Assembly: GCA_946061355.1 (NCBI GenBank)
Contig: CAMGRE010000033.1
Coordinates: 1 to 15,361 of the forward strand
DNA: 15,361 bases
Direction of reading: 5' to 3'
Origin: an uncultured bacterium
GTDB taxonomy: Bacteria > Bacillota > Clostridia > Lachnospirales > Lachnospiraceae
A model generated the notes under the pieces. The model saw only the letters and a program-made list of their open reading frames with translations, was not told the DNA's origin and made no database searches. The position numbers and the translations under genes are program-made. Shown here piece by piece: positions 8,079 to 14,983 of this stretch (its first letter is position 1; every line of letters begins with the position of its first letter).

Positions 8079-8810
8079 ATGCGGCTGATATTGATAAGGC
8101 ATGGGGATCCCGATTATACAATTGACTCCCTGACGGAGCGCGGTCTTTATGAGGCGAAGCTTCTGGGAGAAAGAGCGAAAGAATGGAAGGGAGACGTGGA
8201 TCGTATCTACGTCTCCCCTCTTGGCAGAGCCGGGAGAACGGCAGAGCCTGTTGAGCGGGCGATTGGTAAGCAGGCACAGGTGCTTGACTGGCTGCAGGAG
8301 TTCCGGGCTGTCATTGATAAGAAATACGGAACGACGGGGATCGCATGGGATTTTACCCCGTCCTATTGGACGAAGGTTCCGGAGTTGTATGACAAAGACA
8401 GATGGATGACTGCTGAACCGATGCAGCCCGTGGAGGGTGAGCCAGACGTGGATCAGGTGTACAGGGAGACCTGCGAGGGTCTTGATAAGCTACTCGCAGA
8501 GTATGGATGTGCGCGGGAGGGACAGTATTACCGTGTCACAGACCGGGAACGCTCCGGTAAAACGATCGTACTGGTATGCCACATGGGGATCACCTTTGTG
8601 ATGCTGTCCCATCTGCTCGGTATTCCCTTTGTACCTCTGATGCAGGGATTCTATATTCCGCCTACCGGTGTTACTGTAGCAAATTCGGAGGAAAGGGAAG
8701 AGGGCATCCTCGCTTTCCGTTGCCAGGGAATCGGAGATGTGAGACATCTGTATAGGAACGGGCAGGACATTTCCCCCAGAGGATATTTTGGAGAGATCTA
8801 TCAGAAATAA
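8079..8810 (+). CDS. Histidine phosphatase superfamily protein (phosphoglycerate mutase-like)
   Basis: A 243-residue protein with the branch-1 histidine phosphatase signature IRHGD at 6-10 (phospho-acceptor His8), SPLGRAGRTAE at 46-56 (Arg50), Glu74 as possible proton donor (LQEF), and the second catalytic His168 in VLVCHMG. All catalytic residues are present. The family includes phosphoglycerate mutases and many small-molecule phosphatases; this one is not a clear GpmA, and the substrate cannot be told from sequence. The ATG at 8079 has GGAAAGG at 8063-8069 upstream. The gap after thrS is only 21 bases, so it probably shares the T-box transcript. No membrane segment or signal peptide. A likely terminator follows at 8881-8926. 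Confidence 0.9.
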   Translation: MRLILIRHGDPDYTIDSLTERGLYEAKLLGERAKEWKGDVDRIYVSPLGRAGRTAEPVERAIGKQAQVLDWLQEFRAVIDKKYGTTGIAWDFTPSYWTKVPELYDKDRWMTAEPMQPVEGEPDVDQVYRETCEGLDKLLAEYGCAREGQYYRVTDRERSGKTIVLVCHMGITFVMLSHLLGIPFVPLMQGFYIPPTGVTVANSEEREEGILAFRCQGIGDVRHLYRNGQDISPRGYFGEIYQK

Positions 8811-8880
8811 GGAGATAACGGTAAATAGAATGTTGATTTGGCAGCTGCCTGCCTGCTGGGTTGACGATTGAGGACAATTT

Positions 8881-8926
8881 CCGTGCGTTTCAGACGAGAG
8901 TTCCCTGTTTGGCGCACGGTTTTGTT
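8881..8926 (+). terminator. Probable Rho-independent terminator after the phosphatase gene
   Basis: CCGTGCG (8881-8887) pairs perfectly with CGCACGG (8913-8919), with an inner stem CAGAC (8891-8895) to GTTTG (8907-8911, one G-T pair), followed by TTTTGTT at 8920-8926. The T-tract is short and broken by one G, so efficiency is uncertain, but the place, 70 bases after the stop and before the next gene, fits. Confidence 0.65.
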
Positions 8927-9002
8927 ATGCTGATTGTAAAATATCAAACGAAAAGAAGGTGTGCTGTGTATAGCAGCCCACACAAAGGAAAGGAGAATCA
9001 CA

Positions 9003-9698
9003 ATGAGCAGGAAAAGAATTTTATCAGCCTTTCTGAGCATCTGTCTGCTACTGGGATGCTGCGTCACCAGAGTTAGCGCAATGGAGGAAAGTTACGACAC
9101 ATTCGATTACCGGGCCTACGCCAATATTTATCCCGATCTGAAAAATGCCTACGGTTATGACGCGGAGAAGCTCTATGCCCACTATGTGAATTATGGAAGA
9201 GCTGAGGGGCGTGTGGGAACTTTCATCGCCGATGCCAATCCCAAGACCGGCGCTCCTGTTTACGGCATGATTCCGGGGAGCAATGTGCAATCCAAGGATC
9301 CGTCACAGGCCGTTGTCCCTGCAACGCTGCTCAATCCTCTTCCGCCCACTGAGCTGTCCAGGCAGCCGGAATGGAGCGGAGAGCAATGTGTACATTTCAG
9401 CCGTATGTCCAACGCCAGGCTGGTGGCAGAGATGCTCAGTGCGAAATCTTACATGGATGAGGCCTGGGCGGCAAAAGAAGCGGGCATAACAGGCGGAAAG
9501 GCAAACTGGCTGAACGATACGGTTATGGTGGCGGTTGATTACATCGAGCTGGAACTGACCAGGCGGATCGATGCGCTGGAATACGGGCGCCACGATGTTT
9601 ACTACCAGCGGGCCATGGCATCCGACACAGCCATCTTAACCCAGTATGCAAACAACTATCGTGGTCTGGCTGCGCCTCCGGCGGATCCGCGTCAGTAA
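9003..9698 (+). CDS. Small exported protein of unknown function
   Basis: A 231-residue protein; ATG 9003 is preceded by AAAGGAGAA about 8 bases upstream, whereas an in-frame ATG at 8961 would place extra residues ahead of a clean signal peptide. Residues 1-23 are a signal sequence: Arg3-Lys-Arg, core ILSAFLSICLLLG, with possible signal peptidase I cleavage after VSA. An LLGC stretch could instead be a weak lipobox. Residues about 30-65 hold a motif seen in clostridial secreted proteins: YANIYPDLKNAYGYDAEKLY, then HYVNYGRAEGR. The remainder (about 115-231) is predicted mostly helical, from WSGEQCVHFSRM through MVAVDYIELELTRRI, and is not recognised. No cell-wall sorting motif. It probably works outside the membrane. 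No obvious promoter was found in the 76 bases between the terminator and the start. Confidence 0.75.
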   Translation: MSRKRILSAFLSICLLLGCCVTRVSAMEESYDTFDYRAYANIYPDLKNAYGYDAEKLYAHYVNYGRAEGRVGTFIADANPKTGAPVYGMIPGSNVQSKDPSQAVVPATLLNPLPPTELSRQPEWSGEQCVHFSRMSNARLVAEMLSAKSYMDEAWAAKEAGITGGKANWLNDTVMVAVDYIELELTRRIDALEYGRHDVYYQRAMASDTAILTQYANNYRGLAAPPADPRQ

Positions 9699-9728
9699 TC
9701 ACAGATTTTAGGCACACTTTAATAAGCG

Positions 9729-9757
9729 TTGAAGAATGGGAGAAAATCTGCCATAAT
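9729..9757 (+). promoter_or_regulatory. Candidate promoter for the GTPase-NYN gene
   Basis: TTGAAG (9729-9734) and CATAAT (9752-9757) with a 17-base spacer. It would give a leader of about 30 bases, too short for the attenuator-type leader found before tet(M). Hexamers match consensus at 4 and 5 of 6 positions. Confidence 0.5.
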
Positions 9758-9792
9758 AATGTCAAAAATATCATGAAAGAGTATTTGGCATT

Positions 9793-12579
9793 ATGAAGCG
9801 TTGCTGTATTGGTGTGCTGGCACATGTAGATGCCGGAAAGACAACTTTATCGGAAAGTATATTATATCAGAGCGGGGCACTGCGCAAAGCGGGACGTGTG
9901 GACAATGGGGATGCATTTCTTGATACCTATGCGCTTGAGAAGGAGCGGGGCATCACCATTTTCTCGAAGCAGGCGGTGTTTCCGCTTCTTTGTGTGCAGA
10001 GACCGGATCAAAAGGAGCAGGAGATTTCTGTGACGCTGTTGGATACGCCGGGACATGTCGATTTCTCGGCTGAGATGGAGCGGACGCTGCAGGTGTTGGA
10101 TGCGGCTGTGCTTGTGATTAACGGTGCCGATGGCGTTCAGGGGCATACGTTGACGCTGTGGCGTCTGCTTGCGCAGTACAGAGTCCCGGCGATCCTTTTT
10201 GTGAATAAGATGGATCAGCAGGGGACAGATCGCGAAGCGTTCCTTGCACAGCTGAAACGGGAACTGAGTGAAAACTGTGTGGATTTTGCGGCGGACAGGG
10301 AAGCGTTCTATGACAGTGTTGCGATGTGCGATGAGGAGGCGATGGAGCTTTTCCTTGAGAGCGGCGTCGTCCCGGAGGAGAAGTTACGGGCGCTGACGGC
10401 AGAGCGGAAGCTGTTCCCGTGTTATTTCGGCTCCGCTCTCAAAATGACAGGAGTGTCGGAACTATTGGCAGGGATCGCAGCTTATGCGCCGGCGACAGGG
10501 GAGGTATTTGACAGCCGGAGCGCACAATCGGGACACGCGGGGCAGGGTAAGCTGCAGGCAGACAGCGGCATAGGCGCAGATGAGGTGTTCGGCGGCAGGG
10601 TCTACAAGATCTCCAGGGATGAGCAGGGGAATCGCCTGACACACATCAAGATCACGCAGGGGATTCTCAATGTGAAAGATGTGATCCGCCACGCGGGAAT
10701 GAGCGGTGGTGAGAGCTTTGCGGACGGCCGGGGCGGCGCGGACTGCCCGGAGGAGAAGGTCAATCAGATCAGGATCTATCACGGAACGAAATTCCAGACG
10801 GTAAGTCAGGCGGAGCCGGGAATGATCTGTGCGCTCACCGGTCTGGAACGATCGTATGCCGGAGAGGGACTCGGCGCTGAGCAGGGCAGCAATCTGCCCA
10901 TTCTCGAGCCTGTGTTGACGTGTGAGTTGTTGCTGCCTGAGGATCAGGATCCGGCGAAGCTGTATCCACGGCTTAAGACGCTTGAGGAGGAGATCCCGGA
11001 GCTTCATCTGGTATGGGAGGAAAAGAGCCGCACCATTCAGGGAAAGCTGATGGGGCAGGTGCAGACGGAGATTTTAGAGCGGCTGATCGCGGAGCGGTTT
11101 GGTGTGAAAGTAACTTTCGGTCCGGGTCGTATTGTCTATAAAGAGACGATCGCGCAGCCCGTGGAGGGCGTGGGACATTATGAACCACTGCGCCATTATG
11201 CGGAGGTTCATCTGGTGATGACACCCTCGGAGCGCGGCAGCGGACTGATGTTTGAGAGTGACTGCAGTGAGGATGTGCTGGACCGCAACTGGCAGCGATT
11301 GATTCTGACACATCTGAAGGAGCGTGAGCACAAAGGAGTCCTGACAGGTTCGGCGATCACAGATATGAAGATAACTCTCGTGTCGGGCAGAGCACATCTG
11401 AAGCACACGGAGGGCGGAGATTTCAGGCAGGCGGTGTACCGGGCGGTGCGTCATGGCCTGATGAAGGCGGAGAATGTTCTGCTGGAGCCGTATTATGCGT
11501 TCCGGTTGGAGATTCCTGCGGGCAATGTGGGCAGGGCGCTCTCCGATATGGACAGGCTCTGTGCGAAGGCGCAACCACCGATGATTGAGAGTGATCACGC
11601 TGTGATTACCGGAATCGCGCCTGTCGCATGTATGCAGGAATATTCTCGGGAAGTAATTTCCTATACGAAGGGACTTGGGCGGCTTGTTATGACGCTCCAC
11701 GGATATGAACTATGCCATGATCCGGAGGAAGTGATGGAACGGATCGCTTACGATCCACAGGCGGATGCGGAGAATCCTTCGGGGTCGGTGTTCTGTGCCC
11801 ATGGCGCGGGATTCTATGTGCCCTGGGAAGAAGTGGAACACTATATGCACCTTCCGCTCACGCTGTCGGGAGACAGTGATGGGCAGGAGGATGACGAAGA
11901 AATGTCTTGTCAGAGCTTCCGATATGAGCCGCGACAGGCGGAGGAACTCTCCATCGGGACGGAGGAGATTGACGAGATCCTGAATCGTACTGCGTATGCG
12001 AACAGGAAGCCGCATGCTGTGGCGCATAAAGGGATCAGGGCAAATGTTCCGGCAGAGGCGAGAAATTACAATCCTGCGGATAAGCGGAAAGAATACCTGC
12101 TGGTGGATGGGTATAACGTGATCTTTGCGTGGGATGATCTGAAAGAGTTGGCAGAGACTACGCTGGACGGCGCGCGAGGGAAGCTACTCGATCTTTTGTG
12201 TGATTATCAGGCAGCGCGAGGCTGTGAGCTCATTGCTGTATTTGATGCGTACAGACTGCAGGGACATCCGGAGGAGACGCTTGATTATCACAATATCCAC
12301 GTGGTCTATACGAGGGAAGCGGAGACGGCGGACCGCTTCATTGAGCGGTTTGCCCATGAGAATGGCAAAAAGTATGACGTGACGGTTGCCACTTCGGACG
12401 GGTTGGAGCAGATCATCATCCGTGGCGCAGGCTGTCGTCTGATCTCCTCCCGGGAATTGAAGGAGGAGATGGAGCGCACCAGAAAAGGCGTGTTGGAAAG
12501 CTACAGGCAGAGCGGCGGAGAGGGAAAGCGGTATCTGCTCGACGAATTCAACCCGGAAGATGTGCTTCCGGCTGACTGA
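9793..12579 (+). CDS. Tet(M)-like translational GTPase fused to a YacP/Rae1-like NYN nuclease domain
   Basis: A 928-residue protein. The first ~690 residues follow the EF-G/ribosomal protection protein plan: G1 AHVDAGKTT (10-18), RGITI (52-56), DTPGHVDF (84-91), NKMD (138-141), GSALK (213-217), then domain II, an EF-G-like domain III and IV, and a C-terminal domain. Around 527-545 the Tet(M) tip loop YSPVSTPADFR is replaced by HLKHTEGGDFR, so tetracycline release is doubtful. After an acidic linker (about 690-767) comes a NYN/PIN-like domain (768-895): LLVDGYN with Asp772, VFDAY with Asp818, ETADRFIE with Asp847 and ATSDG with Asp869, closely matching the pattern of B. subtilis YacP/Rae1, an A-site mRNA endonuclease. 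Tet(M) itself is 639 residues. The ATG at 9793 has only a weak ribosome binding site (GAAAGAG about 11 bases upstream). It stands alone on the + strand and converges with the TrmB gene. Inferred role: ribosome-bound mRNA cleavage or rescue. Confidence 0.9.
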   Translation: MKRCCIGVLAHVDAGKTTLSESILYQSGALRKAGRVDNGDAFLDTYALEKERGITIFSKQAVFPLLCVQRPDQKEQEISVTLLDTPGHVDFSAEMERTLQVLDAAVLVINGADGVQGHTLTLWRLLAQYRVPAILFVNKMDQQGTDREAFLAQLKRELSENCVDFAADREAFYDSVAMCDEEAMELFLESGVVPEEKLRALTAERKLFPCYFGSALKMTGVSELLAGIAAYAPATGEVFDSRSAQSGHAGQGKLQADSGIGADEVFGGRVYKISRDEQGNRLTHIKITQGILNVKDVIRHAGMSGGESFADGRGGADCPEEKVNQIRIYHGTKFQTVSQAEPGMICALTGLERSYAGEGLGAEQGSNLPILEPVLTCELLLPEDQDPAKLYPRLKTLEEEIPELHLVWEEKSRTIQGKLMGQVQTEILERLIAERFGVKVTFGPGRIVYKETIAQPVEGVGHYEPLRHYAEVHLVMTPSERGSGLMFESDCSEDVLDRNWQRLILTHLKEREHKGVLTGSAITDMKITLVSGRAHLKHTEGGDFRQAVYRAVRHGLMKAENVLLEPYYAFRLEIPAGNVGRALSDMDRLCAKAQPPMIESDHAVITGIAPVACMQEYSREVISYTKGLGRLVMTLHGYELCHDPEEVMERIAYDPQADAENPSGSVFCAHGAGFYVPWEEVEHYMHLPLTLSGDSDGQEDDEEMSCQSFRYEPRQAEELSIGTEEIDEILNRTAYANRKPHAVAHKGIRANVPAEARNYNPADKRKEYLLVDGYNVIFAWDDLKELAETTLDGARGKLLDLLCDYQAARGCELIAVFDAYRLQGHPEETLDYHNIHVVYTREAETADRFIERFAHENGKKYDVTVATSDGLEQIIIRGAGCRLISSRELKEEMERTRKGVLESYRQSGGEGKRYLLDEFNPEDVLPAD

Positions 12580-12643
12580 GGCGATAAACGATATTTGGCC
12601 GATGGATTTAATTTTCCGGATGTTTTTCCAGCTGACTGAGGCG
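12559..12643. repeat. Imperfect 25-bp direct repeat, two copies 60 bases apart
   Basis: Copies at 12559-12583 and 12619-12643 differ at 3 positions and share an exact 13-base core GCTGACTGAGGCG (12571-12583 and 12631-12643). The first copy spans the stop codon of the GTPase-NYN gene; the second encodes, on the other strand, the last residues of the TrmB protein. This suggests a short local duplication at the convergent gene ends. Confidence 0.7.
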
Positions 12644-13312
12644 GATCTCGTTTTTGAGCATGTCCTTAAAGACATCCACAAGATTCCGGTTTAAGGAATA
12701 CAGGCAGGTGGAATTTTCACCGGAGGAGATCCTGCCGGTTAAGACCTTGGTGGAGTCCACGATCAGGCGGATCTGGTCGTTTCCGTTTCCGGTATGATAG
12801 ATCTCAGCGCCGGGCAGCTCGCAGTCCGTGTCGGTGAGGACGACAACCTTTTTTTCCTCCGTGACCTGTTCTCTCAACAGTGGGAGGATCTGCGAGAGGA
12901 TATCATCAGGTACGCTGATATACAGGCGCTGCCTGGTCTCATTGATCATCGTCAGGAGCTTGTCCATGATCTGCTCCGTGCCGCGTATCGTGATATAGCC
13001 CTGTTGTTCCGTTTTCCTTTCGGGGAGACGGGGCAGCAGGCTTTTTTGTTTTTCCGTAAGACGTCGTATCACGTTGCCGGAAAATTCAGGGAAAGGAACA
13101 GCTGTGTAGCGCGTTACATTTTCTTCCATGATATAGGCGGCGCCCTTCTCCACCAGACCGGCGAGTGCGTTGTAGGTGTTGGAGCGTGAGATGCCTGTGA
13201 GTTTGGCGGCTTCGTAGCCGGTCAGCTCTCCCTGCTCAAGCAGTGTCAGATATAGATTGGCCTCCTGCCTTGTGAGACCGAAATGCAACAATTCTTCCGT
13301 GATCGGATACAT
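12608..13312 (-). CDS. TrmB-family transcriptional regulator
   Basis: A 234-residue protein on the - strand. Residues 1-75 form a winged helix-turn-helix of the TrmB type: LTRQEANLYLTLLEQGELTG, then EAAKLTGISRSNTYNALAGL (recognition helix around 42-52), then a wing near GAAYIMEENVTRYTAV. Residues about 103-234 form the C-terminal sensor typical of this family, with GYITIRGTEQIMDKL and LYISVPDD. TrmB proteins bind small molecules, often sugars, and act as repressors or activators; the ligand here is unknown. Start: ATG at 13310-13312 (read on - strand) with AAAGGAGA upstream at 13318-13325. It is divergent from the diaminopimelate decarboxylase gene and its likely promoter overlaps an inverted-repeat arm, pointing to autoregulation. 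It converges with the GTPase-NYN gene with 28 bases between stops and no recognisable terminator. Confidence 0.88.
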   Translation of the reverse strand: MYPITEELLHFGLTRQEANLYLTLLEQGELTGYEAAKLTGISRSNTYNALAGLVEKGAAYIMEENVTRYTAVPFPEFSGNVIRRLTEKQKSLLPRLPERKTEQQGYITIRGTEQIMDKLLTMINETRQRLYISVPDDILSQILPLLREQVTEEKKVVVLTDTDCELPGAEIYHTGNGNDQIRLIVDSTKVLTGRISSGENSTCLYSLNRNLVDVFKDMLKNEIRLSQLEKHPEN

Positions 13313-13375
13313 AAATTCTCCTTTGATGATAAAATTTCCCGTTTGTGCGGATATGACAATTAGAATAGTTTCTTA

Positions 13376-13441
13376 TAGGAACACTATGTATCAAAACTTT
13401 GGAAAAGTCAATGATTTCAAGGGATTTTAATAGTGTTCCTA
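13376..13441. promoter_or_regulatory. Perfect 12-bp inverted repeat, probable operator pair
   Basis: TAGGAACACTAT at 13376-13387 and its exact reverse complement ATAGTGTTCCTA at 13430-13441, 42 bases apart. A third, degenerate copy (ATAGTTTCTT, 13365-13374) faces the left arm and makes a 23-base imperfect palindrome with it. The left arm overlaps the candidate -10 of the regulator gene, and the right arm lies between the two -35 boxes. Placement between a TrmB-type regulator and a divergent enzyme gene suggests binding by that regulator. This is inference. Confidence 0.7.
13383..13411 (-). promoter_or_regulatory. Candidate promoter of the TrmB-family gene
   Basis: Read on the - strand: TTGACT (13411-13406) and CATAGT (13388-13383) with a 17-base spacer. 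The -10 overlaps the left arm of the inverted repeat, as expected for autoregulation. The -35 matches consensus at 5 of 6 positions and the -10 at 4 of 6. Confidence 0.5.
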
Positions 13442-13468
13442 AAAAATACTAATATTTTCAAAAATCCA

Positions 13469-13497
13469 TTGACACGGAATAAACGATATGATAAAGT
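13469..13497 (+). promoter_or_regulatory. Promoter of the diaminopimelate decarboxylase gene
   Basis: TTGACA (13469-13474) is perfect consensus. The best-spaced -10 is TAAAGT (13492-13497, 17-base spacer), within TATGATAAAGT. The bases before this -35 (AAATCCATTGAC) mirror those before the - strand -35 (AAATCATTGAC). The leader of about 75 bases shows no lysine riboswitch or T-box. Confidence 0.7.
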
Positions 13498-13573
13498 CAC
13501 ATTGAACATCACAAAGAAAAGACAAAAAAACAAAAGACAGGCCGCAGGGCGGTCATGACAGGAAAGGATCGGT

Positions 13574-14848
13574 TTGTTAAAAATGGAAGCAATGAGTAAG
13601 AAACCTTTTGTAACGCTTGAACAGGTACAGGAGATGGTGGAGAAGTACCCCACTCCGTTTCATTTATATGATGAGAAGGGTATTCGCGAAAATGCCAGGA
13701 AGGTGAAGCAGGCATTTGCGTGGAATAAGGGATTCCGCGAGTATTTCGCGGTGAAGGCGACGCCGAATCCGTACCTTCTGCAGATTCTGAAGGAAGAAGG
13801 GATCGGAGTGGACTGCTCCTCCTACACAGAGCTTTGGCTTTCCGACAAGGTGGGATTCCACGGAAATGATATCATGTTCTCCTCCAATGTGACGCCGGAG
13901 GAGGATTTCAAGCTGGCTTCGGATCTGGATGCCATCATCAATTTCGATGACCTGACACATCTGAAATTTTATGAAAAAATAGCGCCTTTTCATGAGACGA
14001 TGTGCTGCCGCTTCAATCCGGGCGGAGCTTTTGAGATCCACAGCAGGATCATGGATTCGCCCAAGGATGCGAAATACGGCATGACAAAGGAGCAGATGAA
14101 AGAGGCATTTGCCTACATGAAACAAAAAGGTGTGAAGCATTTCGGCATTCATGCATTCCTTGCAAGCAACACCATCACGGAGGAATATTATCCGACGCTT
14201 GCGAAGATCCTGTTTGAGCTGGCAGTGGAGCTTCACAAGGAACTGGATATCCATATTGCGTTCATCAATCTGTCCGGCGGTGTGGGAATTCCGTACAAAC
14301 CGGAGGATAAGCCGAATGACATCCTTGCGATCGGCGAGGGCGTGCGCAAGGCCTATGAGGAAGTGCTGACACCGGAGGGCATGGATGATGTGGCGATCTA
14401 CACGGAGATGGGACGTTTTATGTTGGGACCCTATGGCTGCCTGGTGACAAAAGCGATTCATGAGAAGCATATCTGGAAAGAGTATATCGGTGTGGATGCC
14501 TGTGCCGCGAATCTGATGCGTCCGGCGATCTACGGAGCATATCACCATATCACGGTGCTCGGCAAGGAGGACGCTCCGGCAGATCACGTATATGACGTGA
14601 CCGGAGGTCTCTGCGAGAACTGTGACAAGTTTGCGATCGACAGGAAGCTGCCGAAGATTGATATCGGGGATTATCTGGTAATCCATGATGCAGGAGCGCA
14701 TGGCTTCTCGATGGGATATAATTACAACGGGAAACTCAGATCAGCGGAGATCCTGCTGAAAGAGGACGGCAGCACACAGCTGATCCGAAGGGCGGAGACA
14801 AAAGAGGACTACTTCGCAACACTTGATCTGACACCATTTGAGCAGTAG
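13574..14848 (+). CDS. lysA: Diaminopimelate decarboxylase
   Basis: A PLP enzyme of the alanine racemase fold (fold type III) that makes lysine from meso-diaminopimelate. Key features in the 424-residue form: FAVKATPNP at 58-66 with PLP Lys61; HFGIHAFLASN at 189-199; SGGVGIP at 234-240 (phosphate loop); EMGR at 278-281; GGLCENCD at 344-351 with the catalytic Cys347; and HDAGAHGFSMGYNYN at 371-385. The usual CESxD reads CENCD and a Tyr often seen in the DAGAY motif is His, so it is a divergent subgroup; related decarboxylases acting on other diamines are less likely but possible. Start choice: TTG 13574 is best spaced behind AGGAAAGGA (13560-13568); ATG 13583 and ATG 13592 (giving MSKKPFVT) are alternatives. 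Its control region is shared with the divergent TrmB gene. Confidence 0.85.
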   Translation: MLKMEAMSKKPFVTLEQVQEMVEKYPTPFHLYDEKGIRENARKVKQAFAWNKGFREYFAVKATPNPYLLQILKEEGIGVDCSSYTELWLSDKVGFHGNDIMFSSNVTPEEDFKLASDLDAIINFDDLTHLKFYEKIAPFHETMCCRFNPGGAFEIHSRIMDSPKDAKYGMTKEQMKEAFAYMKQKGVKHFGIHAFLASNTITEEYYPTLAKILFELAVELHKELDIHIAFINLSGGVGIPYKPEDKPNDILAIGEGVRKAYEEVLTPEGMDDVAIYTEMGRFMLGPYGCLVTKAIHEKHIWKEYIGVDACAANLMRPAIYGAYHHITVLGKEDAPADHVYDVTGGLCENCDKFAIDRKLPKIDIGDYLVIHDAGAHGFSMGYNYNGKLRSAEILLKEDGSTQLIRRAETKEDYFATLDLTPFEQ

Positions 14849-14860
14849 AGACACAGGGCC

Positions 14861-14875
14861 GCCGCGTCATGCGGC
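14861..14875 (+). other. Short GC hairpin after lysA
   Basis: GCCGC (14861-14865) pairs with GCGGC (14871-14875) around GTCAT, 12 bases after the lysA stop. No T-tract follows, so intrinsic termination is doubtful. The rest of the 135-base gap to the next gene shows no convincing promoter. Confidence 0.3.
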
Positions 14876-14983
14876 AGATCCTGCAATAATCCGCGATGAA
14901 TGAATAGAATAATCGTCAGTTTCTCTCATATACATAGTAGTACGTTACGGGAAAAAATTCTTGTATAAGAAGGGAGAACTGAA

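Noticed and set aside
8840..8849. Perfect palindrome GGCAGCTGCC
   Set aside because: Only 10 bp, no T-tract, no link to a regulator; likely chance.
9793..12579. Tetracycline resistance gene call
   Set aside because: Overall similarity is real, but the tip-loop residues needed for drug release are not seen and the protein carries an extra nuclease domain.
13664..14701. Long - strand open frame (345 codons) opposite lysA
   Set aside because: Antisense to a well-supported enzyme; no recognisable motif.
14945..14969. TTACGG and TATAAG as promoter of the SSB-like gene
   Set aside because: Spacer is only 13 bases, and the transcript would start at or beyond the ribosome binding site.
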